Below, one piece after another: positions 40,993 to 49,226 of a DNA stretch of 64,000 nt (within the stretch, counting starts at the first letter, position 1; the number at the start of each line of letters is the position of its first letter). Made by a program: the position numbers and the translations under genes. Under the pieces are notes generated by a model. That model was not told where the DNA came from and ran no database searches. It was given only the letters and a program-made list of their open reading frames with translations. Where the stretch lies: NCBI RefSeq assembly GCF_009910845.1, contig NZ_SIJB01000023.1:1-64000 (forward strand). The letters run 5' to 3'. This DNA is from Chengkuizengella marina. GTDB taxonomy: Bacteria; Bacillota; Bacilli; Paenibacillales; KCTC-33759.

Positions 40993-42177
40993 ATGTATAA
41001 ACTAGAACGTTTGAAAGCAAGTGTAGTTATTGTTCTACTCTTTATTTTGTTGTTTAGTTTTCCATTCTCCAATATGGCTTCAGCAAATAGTTTAACAAAT
41101 GATTTTGAATTTGGAACGTGGCAAATGATTGTTGATGGAGAGTCTGGAGAGGGAGCATTTTTTTATCGGTTTAATTTCAAAGAAGAAGGTAAAGTAACTG
41201 TCATCAAACAATTTGGTGGTCATAATATTGAGGAAGAAAAAACATGGCAGATCAATGAAAATAAACTAAGTATTACTAGTGATCGTGGGGCATTGATTAC
41301 TGACTTTGATAATATTCTATTTACGGTTAATGAAGACGGTGATCTATTATATAAGAATGGTTTTTATGAAGGCGTTGCCAAAGAACATAATAGCCCATTA
41401 TCGATTTTTCATTGGGTTATGATTTTAGTTGTTTTAATGGGGTTGAATGAACTGTTCCGTAAATCGAAATGGGCAGGAATTATTTTTTATTTCATTTTAC
41501 CCATAGCGTTATTGCCAATATGGACAAGTTATGGCGTAACGTATTGGTTTAAGTGGGTAAAAGTATATTCAGTTGTAGGTGCAAGTGTTTGGTTTATATT
41601 GATGAGATATACTAAACTAGGTGGTTTAACATCAGCAAAACTTGTAGCTGCTTTATTTTTAGCGCTAAATATTGGAGAAGCCGTTATGCAGGATTTTACA
41701 ATGGGATATTTACCTAATGTTCTAAATGGAATAGCGGGTGTATTGTCGATTGCTACTTTGTTTTATGGTTTTAAGGACATATATATTGAAGATACTAAAG
41801 AGAGAGATATGCTTTGGACAAAAATGCCACTTCTGTGGATCATTGCCTATGATATTTGGAACTGGGTTTTTGTTTATTTAAATTTCCCTGGCTCAGCATC
41901 AGCTCAATTTATGGTATTGCTTTCATGTACAATCCCCGCAATGTTTATAAAAAAGGGTACTTGGTTACAAGCTCGTGCATTTACATTAGCAGCTTGGTTC
42001 ATGTATTATTTTACTTTTCCGAGATTTACAGAGTCTGTAGAATTACTAGTCCCACGAAACGACTTCTTAATGCTTTCTGTAGCAGTAATTAGTTTAATCG
42101 CAAATGCTGCTTATGCTTATATTTATGTAAAACGTGTAATGAGATCGAAAAAACAAGGTAAACTTGCGCTTGTATGA
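40993..42177 (+). CDS. DUF5692-like integral membrane protein
   Basis: A 394-residue protein. A signal-peptide-like N-terminus (KASVVIVLLFILLFSFPF ... ASA) is followed by an extracytoplasmic beta-type domain (about 34-135, DFEFGTWQMIVDG). About eight to nine transmembrane segments follow, with YDIWNWVFVYLNFPG in the middle, a feature I associate with the DUF5692 family. Function unknown. The ATG at 40993 follows AGGGAGGG; the upstream frame has no site. It has its own promoter and terminator, so it is monocistronic. Confidence 0.7.
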   Translation: MYKLERLKASVVIVLLFILLFSFPFSNMASANSLTNDFEFGTWQMIVDGESGEGAFFYRFNFKEEGKVTVIKQFGGHNIEEEKTWQINENKLSITSDRGALITDFDNILFTVNEDGDLLYKNGFYEGVAKEHNSPLSIFHWVMILVVLMGLNELFRKSKWAGIIFYFILPIALLPIWTSYGVTYWFKWVKVYSVVGASVWFILMRYTKLGGLTSAKLVAALFLALNIGEAVMQDFTMGYLPNVLNGIAGVLSIATLFYGFKDIYIEDTKERDMLWTKMPLLWIIAYDIWNWVFVYLNFPGSASAQFMVLLSCTIPAMFIKKGTWLQARAFTLAAWFMYYFTFPRFTESVELLVPRNDFLMLSVAVISLIANAAYAYIYVKRVMRSKKQGKLALV

Positions 42178-42216
42178 ATGGTGAATTAACACTTTGGATA
42201 ATAATGAAATGAGACA

Positions 42217-42248
42217 AGTACCGCTCAGAAGGAGCGGTACTATTTTTC
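42217..42248. terminator. Terminator after the DUF5692-like gene
   Basis: AGTACCGCTC / GAGCGGTACT stem with loop AGAAG followed by ATTTTTC. It also lies at the end of the convergent rluF gene. Confidence 0.9.
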
Positions 42249-42273
42249 TTTAAACGCCAGTAATCTTTGATTC

Positions 42274-42981
42274 TCACCATTCTTTAGGCTCATAGTTTAA
42301 ATCTTGAAATAATCGATTCTTTTCTTTTTTTGTTAAATCTCTCCACTGACCTAAAGGGAGGTTTCCTAAATGAATATTCATGATTCTAGTTCGCTGAAGT
42401 CTGTAAACTTCGTAACCTAAAGCTTCACACATTCGGCGTATTTGACGATTTAATCCTTGTGTTAAAATAATTTGAAACTCAAATTTCGTTAGCTGTTTAA
42501 CTTCACAAGGGAGTGTTTTAGTTCCTAAGATTTTTACTCCCTCTGACATCTTTTTTAGGAACTCAGGGGTAATGGGCTTGTCTACAGAAACTACATATTC
42601 TTTTTCGTGTTTATTTTCTACACGTAAGATCTCATTTACTATATCTCCATCGTTTGTAAGAAGAATTAAACCATCAGAGTCTTTATCAAGTCTGCCAATA
42701 TTAAAAATTCTTAAAGGATGGTTGACTAGATCAATAATATTCCCTTTTACATTTTTTTCTGTTGTACTTGTTACACCTGGCGGTTTATTTAAGGCAATAT
42801 AGACATTATTTCTTGCTATACGAATTGGCTCTCCACTTACAACAACAACATCTCCTGGCTCCACTTGACTGCCTATTTCTGCAATTTTCCCATTTATAGT
42901 GACTCTTCCTTCACGGATTAGTTTATCTGCTCCACGCCTAGAGGCTTTTCCTGTCTCACTAATAAATTTATTTATACGCAT
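42274..42981 (-). CDS. rluF: 23S rRNA pseudouridine synthase (RluF-type)
   Basis: A 235-residue RsuA/RluF-family synthase with an N-terminal S4 domain ([20 protein letters not shown]) and the catalytic Asp motif [29 protein letters not shown] follows. RluF makes pseudouridine 2604 (and 2605 region) of 23S rRNA; RsuA-type specificity cannot be excluded from sequence alone. AAGGATG lies upstream of the ATG. Confidence 0.85.
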   Translation of the reverse strand: MRINKFISETGKASRRGADKLIREGRVTINGKIAEIGSQVEPGDVVVVSGEPIRIARNNVYIALNKPPGVTSTTEKNVKGNIIDLVNHPLRIFNIGRLDKDSDGLILLTNDGDIVNEILRVENKHEKEYVVSVDKPITPEFLKKMSEGVKILGTKTLPCEVKQLTKFEFQIILTQGLNRQIRRMCEALGYEVYRLQRTRIMNIHLGNLPLGQWRDLTKKEKNRLFQDLNYEPKEW

Positions 42982-43189
42982 GCTACCGACATCCTTAAAT
43001 TAGAAAGTTATAGCTTTAAGAATACCCAAATAACACCTTGTTTTCAAGGTCGCATCAATATCTGATAACTTTAATTAAAAGCAACCAAATGGTAAAATTG
43101 TTAAGTATATAGAAGGAAAAGATTGAGGATAAGAAATAAGTAAGTGAGTAATTGTATGTACTGATGATCATATTTAGGAGTGAAATTCA

Positions 43190-44056
43190 TTGCAAACTAT
43201 ACAAAAGATAAAAAAATTAGGGCAGAGATTTTACTACATGACTCCAGTTTCAGAAACGGACCGTCCAATATTGGGAATGGTCGTCGGTGATCAGAAGACA
43301 TTGATGATTGATGCTGGGAACTCAGAAAAGCATGCTCAATATTTTTTGAATGAGCTTTCTAAAAAACAGGTTTCTAGACCCAATATTGTAGCAATAACAC
43401 ACTGGCATTGGGATCATATATTTGGTCTTTCTTCTTTGAATGATGCCATTTCCATATCATATAAAGGAACAAAAGAGGAAATGGAAAAGTTGATTCCATT
43501 ATCTTGGTCAGATGAGGCAATAGATGAGAGAGTAAATGAAGGTACGGAAATTGAATTTTGTGCTAATGCCATAAAAAAAGAGTTCGTTAATCATAGAGAT
43601 ATTACGATTACATTACCCACATTAACGTTTAAAAATAAACTTGAAATAGACCTTGGTGGAGTGACTTGTGTATTACAACATGTTGGGGGTGATCACGCTG
43701 TGGATTCTGTGGTTGTATACATCAAAGAAGAGAAAATTTTGTTTTTGGGAGACTGCATTTATCCAGATATTTTTTCAAAGAAAATAAAATATACAATAAG
43801 AAGAACATTAGATTTGTTAGACTTGTTAAATACATTTAAAGCAGATACCTATGTGTATTCTCATGGAACAGCGATCACAAAAAAAGAATTTGATGAGGAA
43901 GTGAGCCTTTTAAGATCAATAGCCAAATATACTGAACTTTTCAATGGTGATAAAGAGAATATAAAGGATGCATATGAAAGACAGATGGAAAGGGAACTTT
44001 CTGAAGAAGAGTTAGAAACAATTGATTATTTTGTGAATGGTTTTCAAATGCAATAA
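43190..44056 (+). CDS. MBL-fold metallo-hydrolase
   Basis: A 288-residue metallo-beta-lactamase-fold protein: HWHWDH (71-76), a later GGDHAVDS histidine and LGDCIYPD, with YSHGTAIT at the end. The binuclear metal site appears complete. Substrate unknown; many relatives are annotated glyoxalase- or beta-lactamase-like. The start is TTG with AGGAGTGA upstream. It precedes the AlkD-like gene by about 70 bp, perhaps one transcript. Confidence 0.85.
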   Translation: MQTIQKIKKLGQRFYYMTPVSETDRPILGMVVGDQKTLMIDAGNSEKHAQYFLNELSKKQVSRPNIVAITHWHWDHIFGLSSLNDAISISYKGTKEEMEKLIPLSWSDEAIDERVNEGTEIEFCANAIKKEFVNHRDITITLPTLTFKNKLEIDLGGVTCVLQHVGGDHAVDSVVVYIKEEKILFLGDCIYPDIFSKKIKYTIRRTLDLLDLLNTFKADTYVYSHGTAITKKEFDEEVSLLRSIAKYTELFNGDKENIKDAYERQMERELSEEELETIDYFVNGFQMQ

Positions 44057-44123
44057 AAGAAAATAAACCTAATATGAAATTTAACAAATAGTATAAAGAA
44101 TGAAATAATGAGGAGGGGTTAAG

Positions 44124-44837
44124 TTGATTAATTATGAAGAAGTAATGACTAAACTTAAAGAACTTGGAAGTGAACAAACCAAAAAAATATTCAAGAGGCA
44201 TGGAGCGGTTGAGCCTTTATATGGTGTAAAAGTTGGTGATTTAAAAAAGCATTTGGTGAAAAAAGTGAAAAAAGATCAGGAGTTAGCTTTGAAATTATAT
44301 GATTCTGGAAATAGTGATGCGATGTATTTAGCTGGTTTATCCGTGGACCCAAAGCAAATGACAAAAGAACAACTAGAACAATGGATTAAACAAGCCAGTT
44401 GGTATATGCTCAGTGAATATACGGTTGCACAGGTAGCGACTGAATCTCCATATGCTTTGGAATTAGCTAGAGAATGGATGTCCTCAGAGAGAGAATTGAT
44501 TACCTCTGCAGGATGGAGTGTTTATTCCAATTATTTATCAATTACATCAGATGAACAAATTGATGGTGAGGAAGTCAAGAAACTTTTAGAAAAAGTGGAG
44601 CATTCTATTCATCAGGAAAAAAATCGTGTTCGATATGTAATGAATGGGTTTGTTATATCTGTGGGAGCCTATTATCCACCTCTGACTGAAGAAGCAAAAC
44701 GTATCGCCGAAGTGATTGGTAAAGTGAAGGTGAATATGGGGGAAACAGCTTGTAAAGTCCCACTTGCTAAAGATTATATTGAAAAAATAGAGAGTAGAGA
44801 AGCGATTGGAAAGAAGCGTAAAACCTGTATTTGTTAA
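44124..44837 (+). CDS. DNA alkylation repair family protein (AlkD-like)
   Basis: A 237-residue helical-repeat protein of the DNA alkylation repair (HEAT-like) family, with RHGAVEPLYGVKVGDLKK and SWYMLSEYTVAQVATESPYA. AlkD members remove N3- and N7-alkylated purines; many relatives in Firmicutes are untested, so the activity is family inference. The TTG start follows AGGAGGGG. Confidence 0.82.
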   Translation: MINYEEVMTKLKELGSEQTKKIFKRHGAVEPLYGVKVGDLKKHLVKKVKKDQELALKLYDSGNSDAMYLAGLSVDPKQMTKEQLEQWIKQASWYMLSEYTVAQVATESPYALELAREWMSSERELITSAGWSVYSNYLSITSDEQIDGEEVKKLLEKVEHSIHQEKNRVRYVMNGFVISVGAYYPPLTEEAKRIAEVIGKVKVNMGETACKVPLAKDYIEKIESREAIGKKRKTCIC

Positions 44838-44861
44838 TATTTTATCAATAGTTTTCCACTT

Positions 44862-46082
44862 TCACAGAAAAAGGTTTTTTTCACGGTTCTGTCCATAAAT
44901 TTTCATAGCAGGATGAGAACCTTTTGTAATGACATCTCTTATAATTTTTGCTAGAGCCCCATTGTAAACAAGACCATTGTCTCCATAAGCATATATAAAA
45001 TAGCAATTTGGAAATTCTTCATACTGTCCAATCATAGGTAGTCCATCATGAGTTCCTCCATAGAAGGCACCTAAATAGTACTCTGGGTAGACTTGAATAT
45101 TTGGAAATAACTTGTTGAATTCTTCAATAAGTTTTTCTTTTTTATGCATGATCTTAGAATCTCGATCTTCTGAAATATAGGTGTTGTCATCCAACCCTCC
45201 AATAATAATTCTTCGATCTTTAGTTGTCCTCATATAAATATATGGACGGGCCGTTTCCCAAATGAGTGTTTGTTTGTACCAATCAGTAAAGTTTTCAACA
45301 GGGTTTGTAACGATGGCATAAGAACTTGTTAAAAAGCTGTTCTTCTCTTTTTTAAATTCTAGACCTTCATATCCTGCTGCAATAATCACGAAACGAGCTT
45401 CAATAGTATGTCTATTTTTAGTAAAAAACGTAGTAGTTTTCTCTCCTGATTTACGTCCATTTATTTTTGTATGTTCAAAAATTCGAACTCCTTTTTTTTG
45501 AGCTTCCATTAGAAGACCATGATTAAATTTAATAGGATTAATTTCCCCATCATTATGAATATAAAGTGCAGCCTTTTTTTTAAATGAGTACAAATTACTA
45601 ATTTGTGTATCACTTAATAAATCTACATTAAAATTGTGTTTTTTAAGATAGTTATATTCCTGATTTATTTTATCTTTTCCTTCCTCATCACTAGCATAAT
45701 ATAGACTGTCTCTACGTTTGAATTCTGGGTCAACACTTAAATTGAAGGAAATTTTTTCTATATTATCAATCGATTCCTCACATAATTTTGTATGTAAAAT
45801 AGCTGCATCCTCACCAAAGCTGTTCACTAGTTCAAACAACATCTTATCTCCTAAATATTGTAGGAGTGCTGTGTTAACTGATGTACTGCCCATTCCAATC
45901 TTTCTTTTGTCAACAACAACAACATCTAGATCCGTATCACTTAACATATAAGCACATTGGGCACCTGAACTACCTCCACCAATAATGAGGACATCACATT
46001 TGATGTCTTCTTCTAAAACAGGATAAGAAGGAGGGTTAATGAAAGTAGTTGGCCAATATAATTTTCCACTAAATAAATCCAA
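44862..46082 (-). CDS. FAD-dependent oxidoreductase (DAO family)
   Basis: A 406-residue flavoenzyme with the dinucleotide motif IIGGGSSGA (33-41) and GSTSVNTALLQ, plus the C-terminal GLPMIGQYEEFPNCYFIYAYGDNG block. It belongs to the amino-acid or glycine oxidase-like group. The substrate is unknown. It lacks a Rieske domain, so it is not the fused type. The TTG start at 46082 is nine bases from AGAGGTG. It is divergent from the membrane heme-type gene. Confidence 0.8.
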   Translation of the reverse strand: MDLFSGKLYWPTTFINPPSYPVLEEDIKCDVLIIGGGSSGAQCAYMLSDTDLDVVVVDKRKIGMGSTSVNTALLQYLGDKMLFELVNSFGEDAAILHTKLCEESIDNIEKISFNLSVDPEFKRRDSLYYASDEEGKDKINQEYNYLKKHNFNVDLLSDTQISNLYSFKKKAALYIHNDGEINPIKFNHGLLMEAQKKGVRIFEHTKINGRKSGEKTTTFFTKNRHTIEARFVIIAAGYEGLEFKKEKNSFLTSSYAIVTNPVENFTDWYKQTLIWETARPYIYMRTTKDRRIIIGGLDDNTYISEDRDSKIMHKKEKLIEEFNKLFPNIQVYPEYYLGAFYGGTHDGLPMIGQYEEFPNCYFIYAYGDNGLVYNGALAKIIRDVITKGSHPAMKIYGQNREKNLFL

Positions 46083-46158
46083 TTTCTACAGCACCTCTTT
46101 AAATACAGTTGATCTTGAATTATTGTTACCAAATAAAAAGTTAAAATTCTTTATTTCG

Positions 46159-46180
46159 TTCTCATTAAACTTTCATTTAA
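46159..46180. promoter_or_regulatory. 11-bp direct repeats, possible regulator site
   Basis: TTCTCATTAAA (46159-46169) and CTTTCATTTAA (46170-46180) are tandem half-sites matching at 8 of 11 positions, on one DNA face, as OmpR-family regulators bind. They lie in the gap between the divergent FAD gene and the heme-type membrane gene. Confidence 0.4.
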
Positions 46181-46245
46181 TTCTAACTCTTTTTTCACTC
46201 TTCTTCTTTATTATGAAAGGATAAAAATATATAAAGGAGTGAATG

Positions 46246-46803
46246 ATGGTGAAAAAAACGGCTTCTAGTAGGATGATTGTGCTTAGAGGTTTTTTAATCA
46301 TAGTTTTAGTGGTTAGTTTTCTTCTTCTTGCAATTAGTTTCATTAATTTGCTTGTCCCAATATCTATTGTAGAGCAGATGAAATATGTTGATGGGTTTTT
46401 AACGAAAATAACAGTGATATTTACAATTGCAGCAATTTTATTATTAGGTTGGGGAAAACTATGGAAGGGTGTAAGAAAAAATAAAAATTTAATTACAACA
46501 GTAATTCAAAATATCTGGCTTTTCTTTAAAAAAAGGCATGTATTATTTGGTTGGCTTGTAGCAGCAGCTGGTACAGCGCATAGTATTTATTTTACAATAT
46601 ATTTACCTGAACAAATGATTGGTTTTTGGAGTGGAGTAATCGCATTTTTTGTTATGATTGTACTTGTTGTATTAGGGTATTATTTTAATCAAAAGGCAAA
46701 ATCAAACCCCAAAATTGGAAAGTTCCATCTTTGGTTAGGAGTCCTTTTTTTTATAGCCTTTGTATACCACTTCATTGATTCTAAAGGAGGGCAATTTCAC
46801 TGA
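46246..46803 (+). CDS. Putative cytochrome b-like membrane protein
   Basis: A 185-residue protein with five hydrophobic segments. Histidines sit in or near three of them (RHVLFGW, GTAHSIYF, KFHLWLGV, VYHFID), a pattern like bis-heme b-type four-helix membrane proteins. Heme binding is inference. Two ATGs and a GTG in frame follow AAAGGAGTGA; I choose 46246. It starts a run with a two-component system about 130 bp downstream. Confidence 0.6.
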   Translation: MVKKTASSRMIVLRGFLIIVLVVSFLLLAISFINLLVPISIVEQMKYVDGFLTKITVIFTIAAILLLGWGKLWKGVRKNKNLITTVIQNIWLFFKKRHVLFGWLVAAAGTAHSIYFTIYLPEQMIGFWSGVIAFFVMIVLVVLGYYFNQKAKSNPKIGKFHLWLGVLFFIAFVYHFIDSKGGQFH

Positions 46804-46933
46804 GGCACTTATTATTGATCCTACTTGTGATTAAGATTATACTTGTGGAAAGTAAACCATTGGTTAGCAGTGATCTCTTTGTTGATTGAAAAGAAAATCA
46901 AACAGAGTGTTTTCTAAGAGGAGGGGCATAGTT

Positions 46934-47614
46934 ATTCGTGTCTTAATTATTGAGGATGAAAAAAGTCTAGCCAGATTCATTGAATTAGAACTCCGTCATG
47001 AAGGGTTTGAGACAAAAATTGCTCCTGATGGAAGAGAAGGGTTATTACTTGCAATAGAAGAAAAATGGGATTTGATATTGCTTGATTTAATGCTTCCAAG
47101 CCTAAGTGGAACAGAAATTTGCCGAAGGCTTCGTGCCAATAAAGATGATACACCAATTATTATGTTAACCGCTCGCGATAGTGTGTTTGATCGTATTTAT
47201 GGATTGGACAGTGGTGCAGATGATTATTTGGCAAAACCATTTGAAATAGGAGAACTGCTTGCTCGTATTCGATCCTTATTCAGGCGTATAAATAGAATGG
47301 ATTTTATTAAAAAAAGCAATCAGTTGTTTTATAAAGATTTACTTATTAATCAAGATGCATGTATAGTAAAACAAAAGGAAGATATTATTCAGTTAACAAA
47401 AAGAGAATATGAGTTGTTAACGGTATTTATGAAAAATATAAATCGTGTGTTAACGAGAGAAATGTTACTTGATATCGTTTGGGGTTTTGAATCCTCAGTG
47501 GAAACCAATGTAGTAGATGTATATGTTCGTTATTTGAGAAATAAGTTAGATTCTGATTCCCCATCTAGATATATTGAAACGGTGAGAGGGATTGGTTATG
47601 TGATGAGACAATGA
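46934..47614 (+). CDS. OmpR-family response regulator (ATT start)
   Basis: A 226-residue regulator: receiver with phospho-acceptor Asp51 (LLDLMLP), winged-helix output ending RYIETVRGIGYVMRQ. AGAGGAGGGG (46917-46926) lies 7 bp before the codon ATT at 46934, which would give the typical MRVLIIEDEKSL. No ATG, GTG or TTG is usable at that spacing; the next in-frame starts (GTG 46907, TTG 46886) have no ribosome site. So ATT initiation is the best model. It overlaps the kinase gene by 4 bp. Confidence 0.8.
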   Translation: MRVLIIEDEKSLARFIELELRHEGFETKIAPDGREGLLLAIEEKWDLILLDLMLPSLSGTEICRRLRANKDDTPIIMLTARDSVFDRIYGLDSGADDYLAKPFEIGELLARIRSLFRRINRMDFIKKSNQLFYKDLLINQDACIVKQKEDIIQLTKREYELLTVFMKNINRVLTREMLLDIVWGFESSVETNVVDVYVRYLRNKLDSDSPSRYIETVRGIGYVMRQ

Positions 47615-49005
47615 AGATCATAAAGTGGGTTAAAAAAAAACAGGATTCAATTCCATTTAAGATAAAAATATTTTTAATGTCCTTTGTCTTCATGTCCGTT
47701 TTTTTTCTATTATTTTATCGTATTTTATTTGAAGTCATGATGTCAGGCTTTAAAGAACAGCAGCAAGAAGAAATGATTAGTAAAGCGGAAATGTTAAGTA
47801 CTTTACCTATGATAAATGATTTTCAGGTAGACGAATGGTTAGAGAGATTAGTCATAGAAGGAGAGCGCATTCGCATTGTTGATTCTAATGGTCGAATTAG
47901 ATATGAAACCTCTTCTGAATACAAGATTGATTTTCCACATACTGTATTTATAACTGAGCCCTCCTTTCATAGAGAAAAAGAAAAAGAGTATCTTATATAC
48001 ACATATCGTTTTCCTTTTTCTAATAATGAATATTCTGGATCAATTGAGATATCTCGTAATATGAAGGTATTGCTTAACCAAATGATTAAACCAATGCACC
48101 CTCTGTTGTTGTGGGGAGGAATAGCAGCAGCCATATTAAGTGGCCTCGTTAGCTTTATTCTTTCAAAACAGCTATTATTGCCGATGAGAGAGATGATTTA
48201 TACAATGAAACTCATTCGACAAAAAAGTCTTAAAGAAAGAATGCCTATGTGTAACAGAAATGACGAGATTGGTCATCTTTCAGAAATGTTTAATGAGATG
48301 ATGGATGAGTTAGAAGATTCATTTAACCAGCAAAAGCAATTTATTGAAGATGCATCACATGAACTTCGAACACCTATAACCATTCTTGAAGGTCATTTAA
48401 ATTTACTTAATAGATGGGGTAAAGATAATCGACAAATTTTAGAAGAATCATTAAGAACTTCTACTCAAGAATTAAATCGAATGAAACAACTTGTTATTAC
48501 ACTGCTAGAACTCACTAAATCAGAGGTAGAAGAGAAAACATTACCAAAGGAAATTATTAACCCTTATCAAAAATTAACATATTTAATTGAAGACTTTAAA
48601 CCTGTTTATCCAGAAGTTCTTTTTTCTCTTCGTAAAAGTGAAAAAAATGTTGCCATCTTAATTGATGGTGATCGATTTGATCAGATTTTTCGCATCCTTG
48701 TAGATAATGCAATAAAATACTCAAAAAGTGAGGAAGTTATTTTTGTTATATCAAAAAATCTTGAACATATATTAATTTCTGTCCAAGATAAAGGTATTGG
48801 AATCGCTGATGAACATCTGCCCTATCTTTTTAACCGTTTTTATCGAATAGATAAATCTAGGAGTAGAGAACAGGGGGGAAGTGGACTTGGTCTCTCCATT
48901 GCGAAAAACTTAGTTGAAAAATATGAAGGTACGATTGAAATTGAAAGCAAAGTAGGAGAAGGAACTAAAGTAATAGTATCATTTCCTGCCATATATATTA
49001 GCTAA
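47611..49005 (+). CDS. Sensor histidine kinase
   Basis: A 464-residue partner kinase. Two transmembrane helices (about 18-40 and 166-186) flank an extracytoplasmic loop of about 125 residues, then HAMP, the phospho-accepting His250 (FIEDASHELRTP) and a complete HATPase domain. It is coupled to the regulator (ATGA overlap). It resembles ArlS/YkoH-type kinases. The signal is unknown. Confidence 0.9.
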   Translation: MKIIKWVKKKQDSIPFKIKIFLMSFVFMSVFFLLFYRILFEVMMSGFKEQQQEEMISKAEMLSTLPMINDFQVDEWLERLVIEGERIRIVDSNGRIRYETSSEYKIDFPHTVFITEPSFHREKEKEYLIYTYRFPFSNNEYSGSIEISRNMKVLLNQMIKPMHPLLLWGGIAAAILSGLVSFILSKQLLLPMREMIYTMKLIRQKSLKERMPMCNRNDEIGHLSEMFNEMMDELEDSFNQQKQFIEDASHELRTPITILEGHLNLLNRWGKDNRQILEESLRTSTQELNRMKQLVITLLELTKSEVEEKTLPKEIINPYQKLTYLIEDFKPVYPEVLFSLRKSEKNVAILIDGDRFDQIFRILVDNAIKYSKSEEVIFVISKNLEHILISVQDKGIGIADEHLPYLFNRFYRIDKSRSREQGGSGLGLSIAKNLVEKYEGTIEIESKVGEGTKVIVSFPAIYIS

Positions 49006-49100
49006 TATAACAATCTTATAGTAAACAGGAGCAGTTTCAACTAGTGGAATGAATCAATTTTCACATTTAGGAAACCCATCCTATGTTAAAGAGATAAAAG

Positions 49101-49133
49101 AAAGTACTATTGTATATTGATAGTGCTTTTTTT
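49101..49133 (+). terminator. Terminator after the two-component operon
   Basis: AAAGTACTAT / ATAGTGCTTT stem with one G-U pair, then TTTTTT. Confidence 0.8.
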
Positions 49134-49226
49134 ATAGAGGATTGATTCTTTTAAAGAAAAGAAGGTTTTTTTTTAACATAATTAGAATATGATAATACAA
49201 GTTATAGGATAGGAGGATGTTTGATC

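Noticed and set aside
41856-42092. 78-residue ORF inside the DUF5692-like gene
   Set aside because: Alternate-frame shadow within a membrane protein gene.
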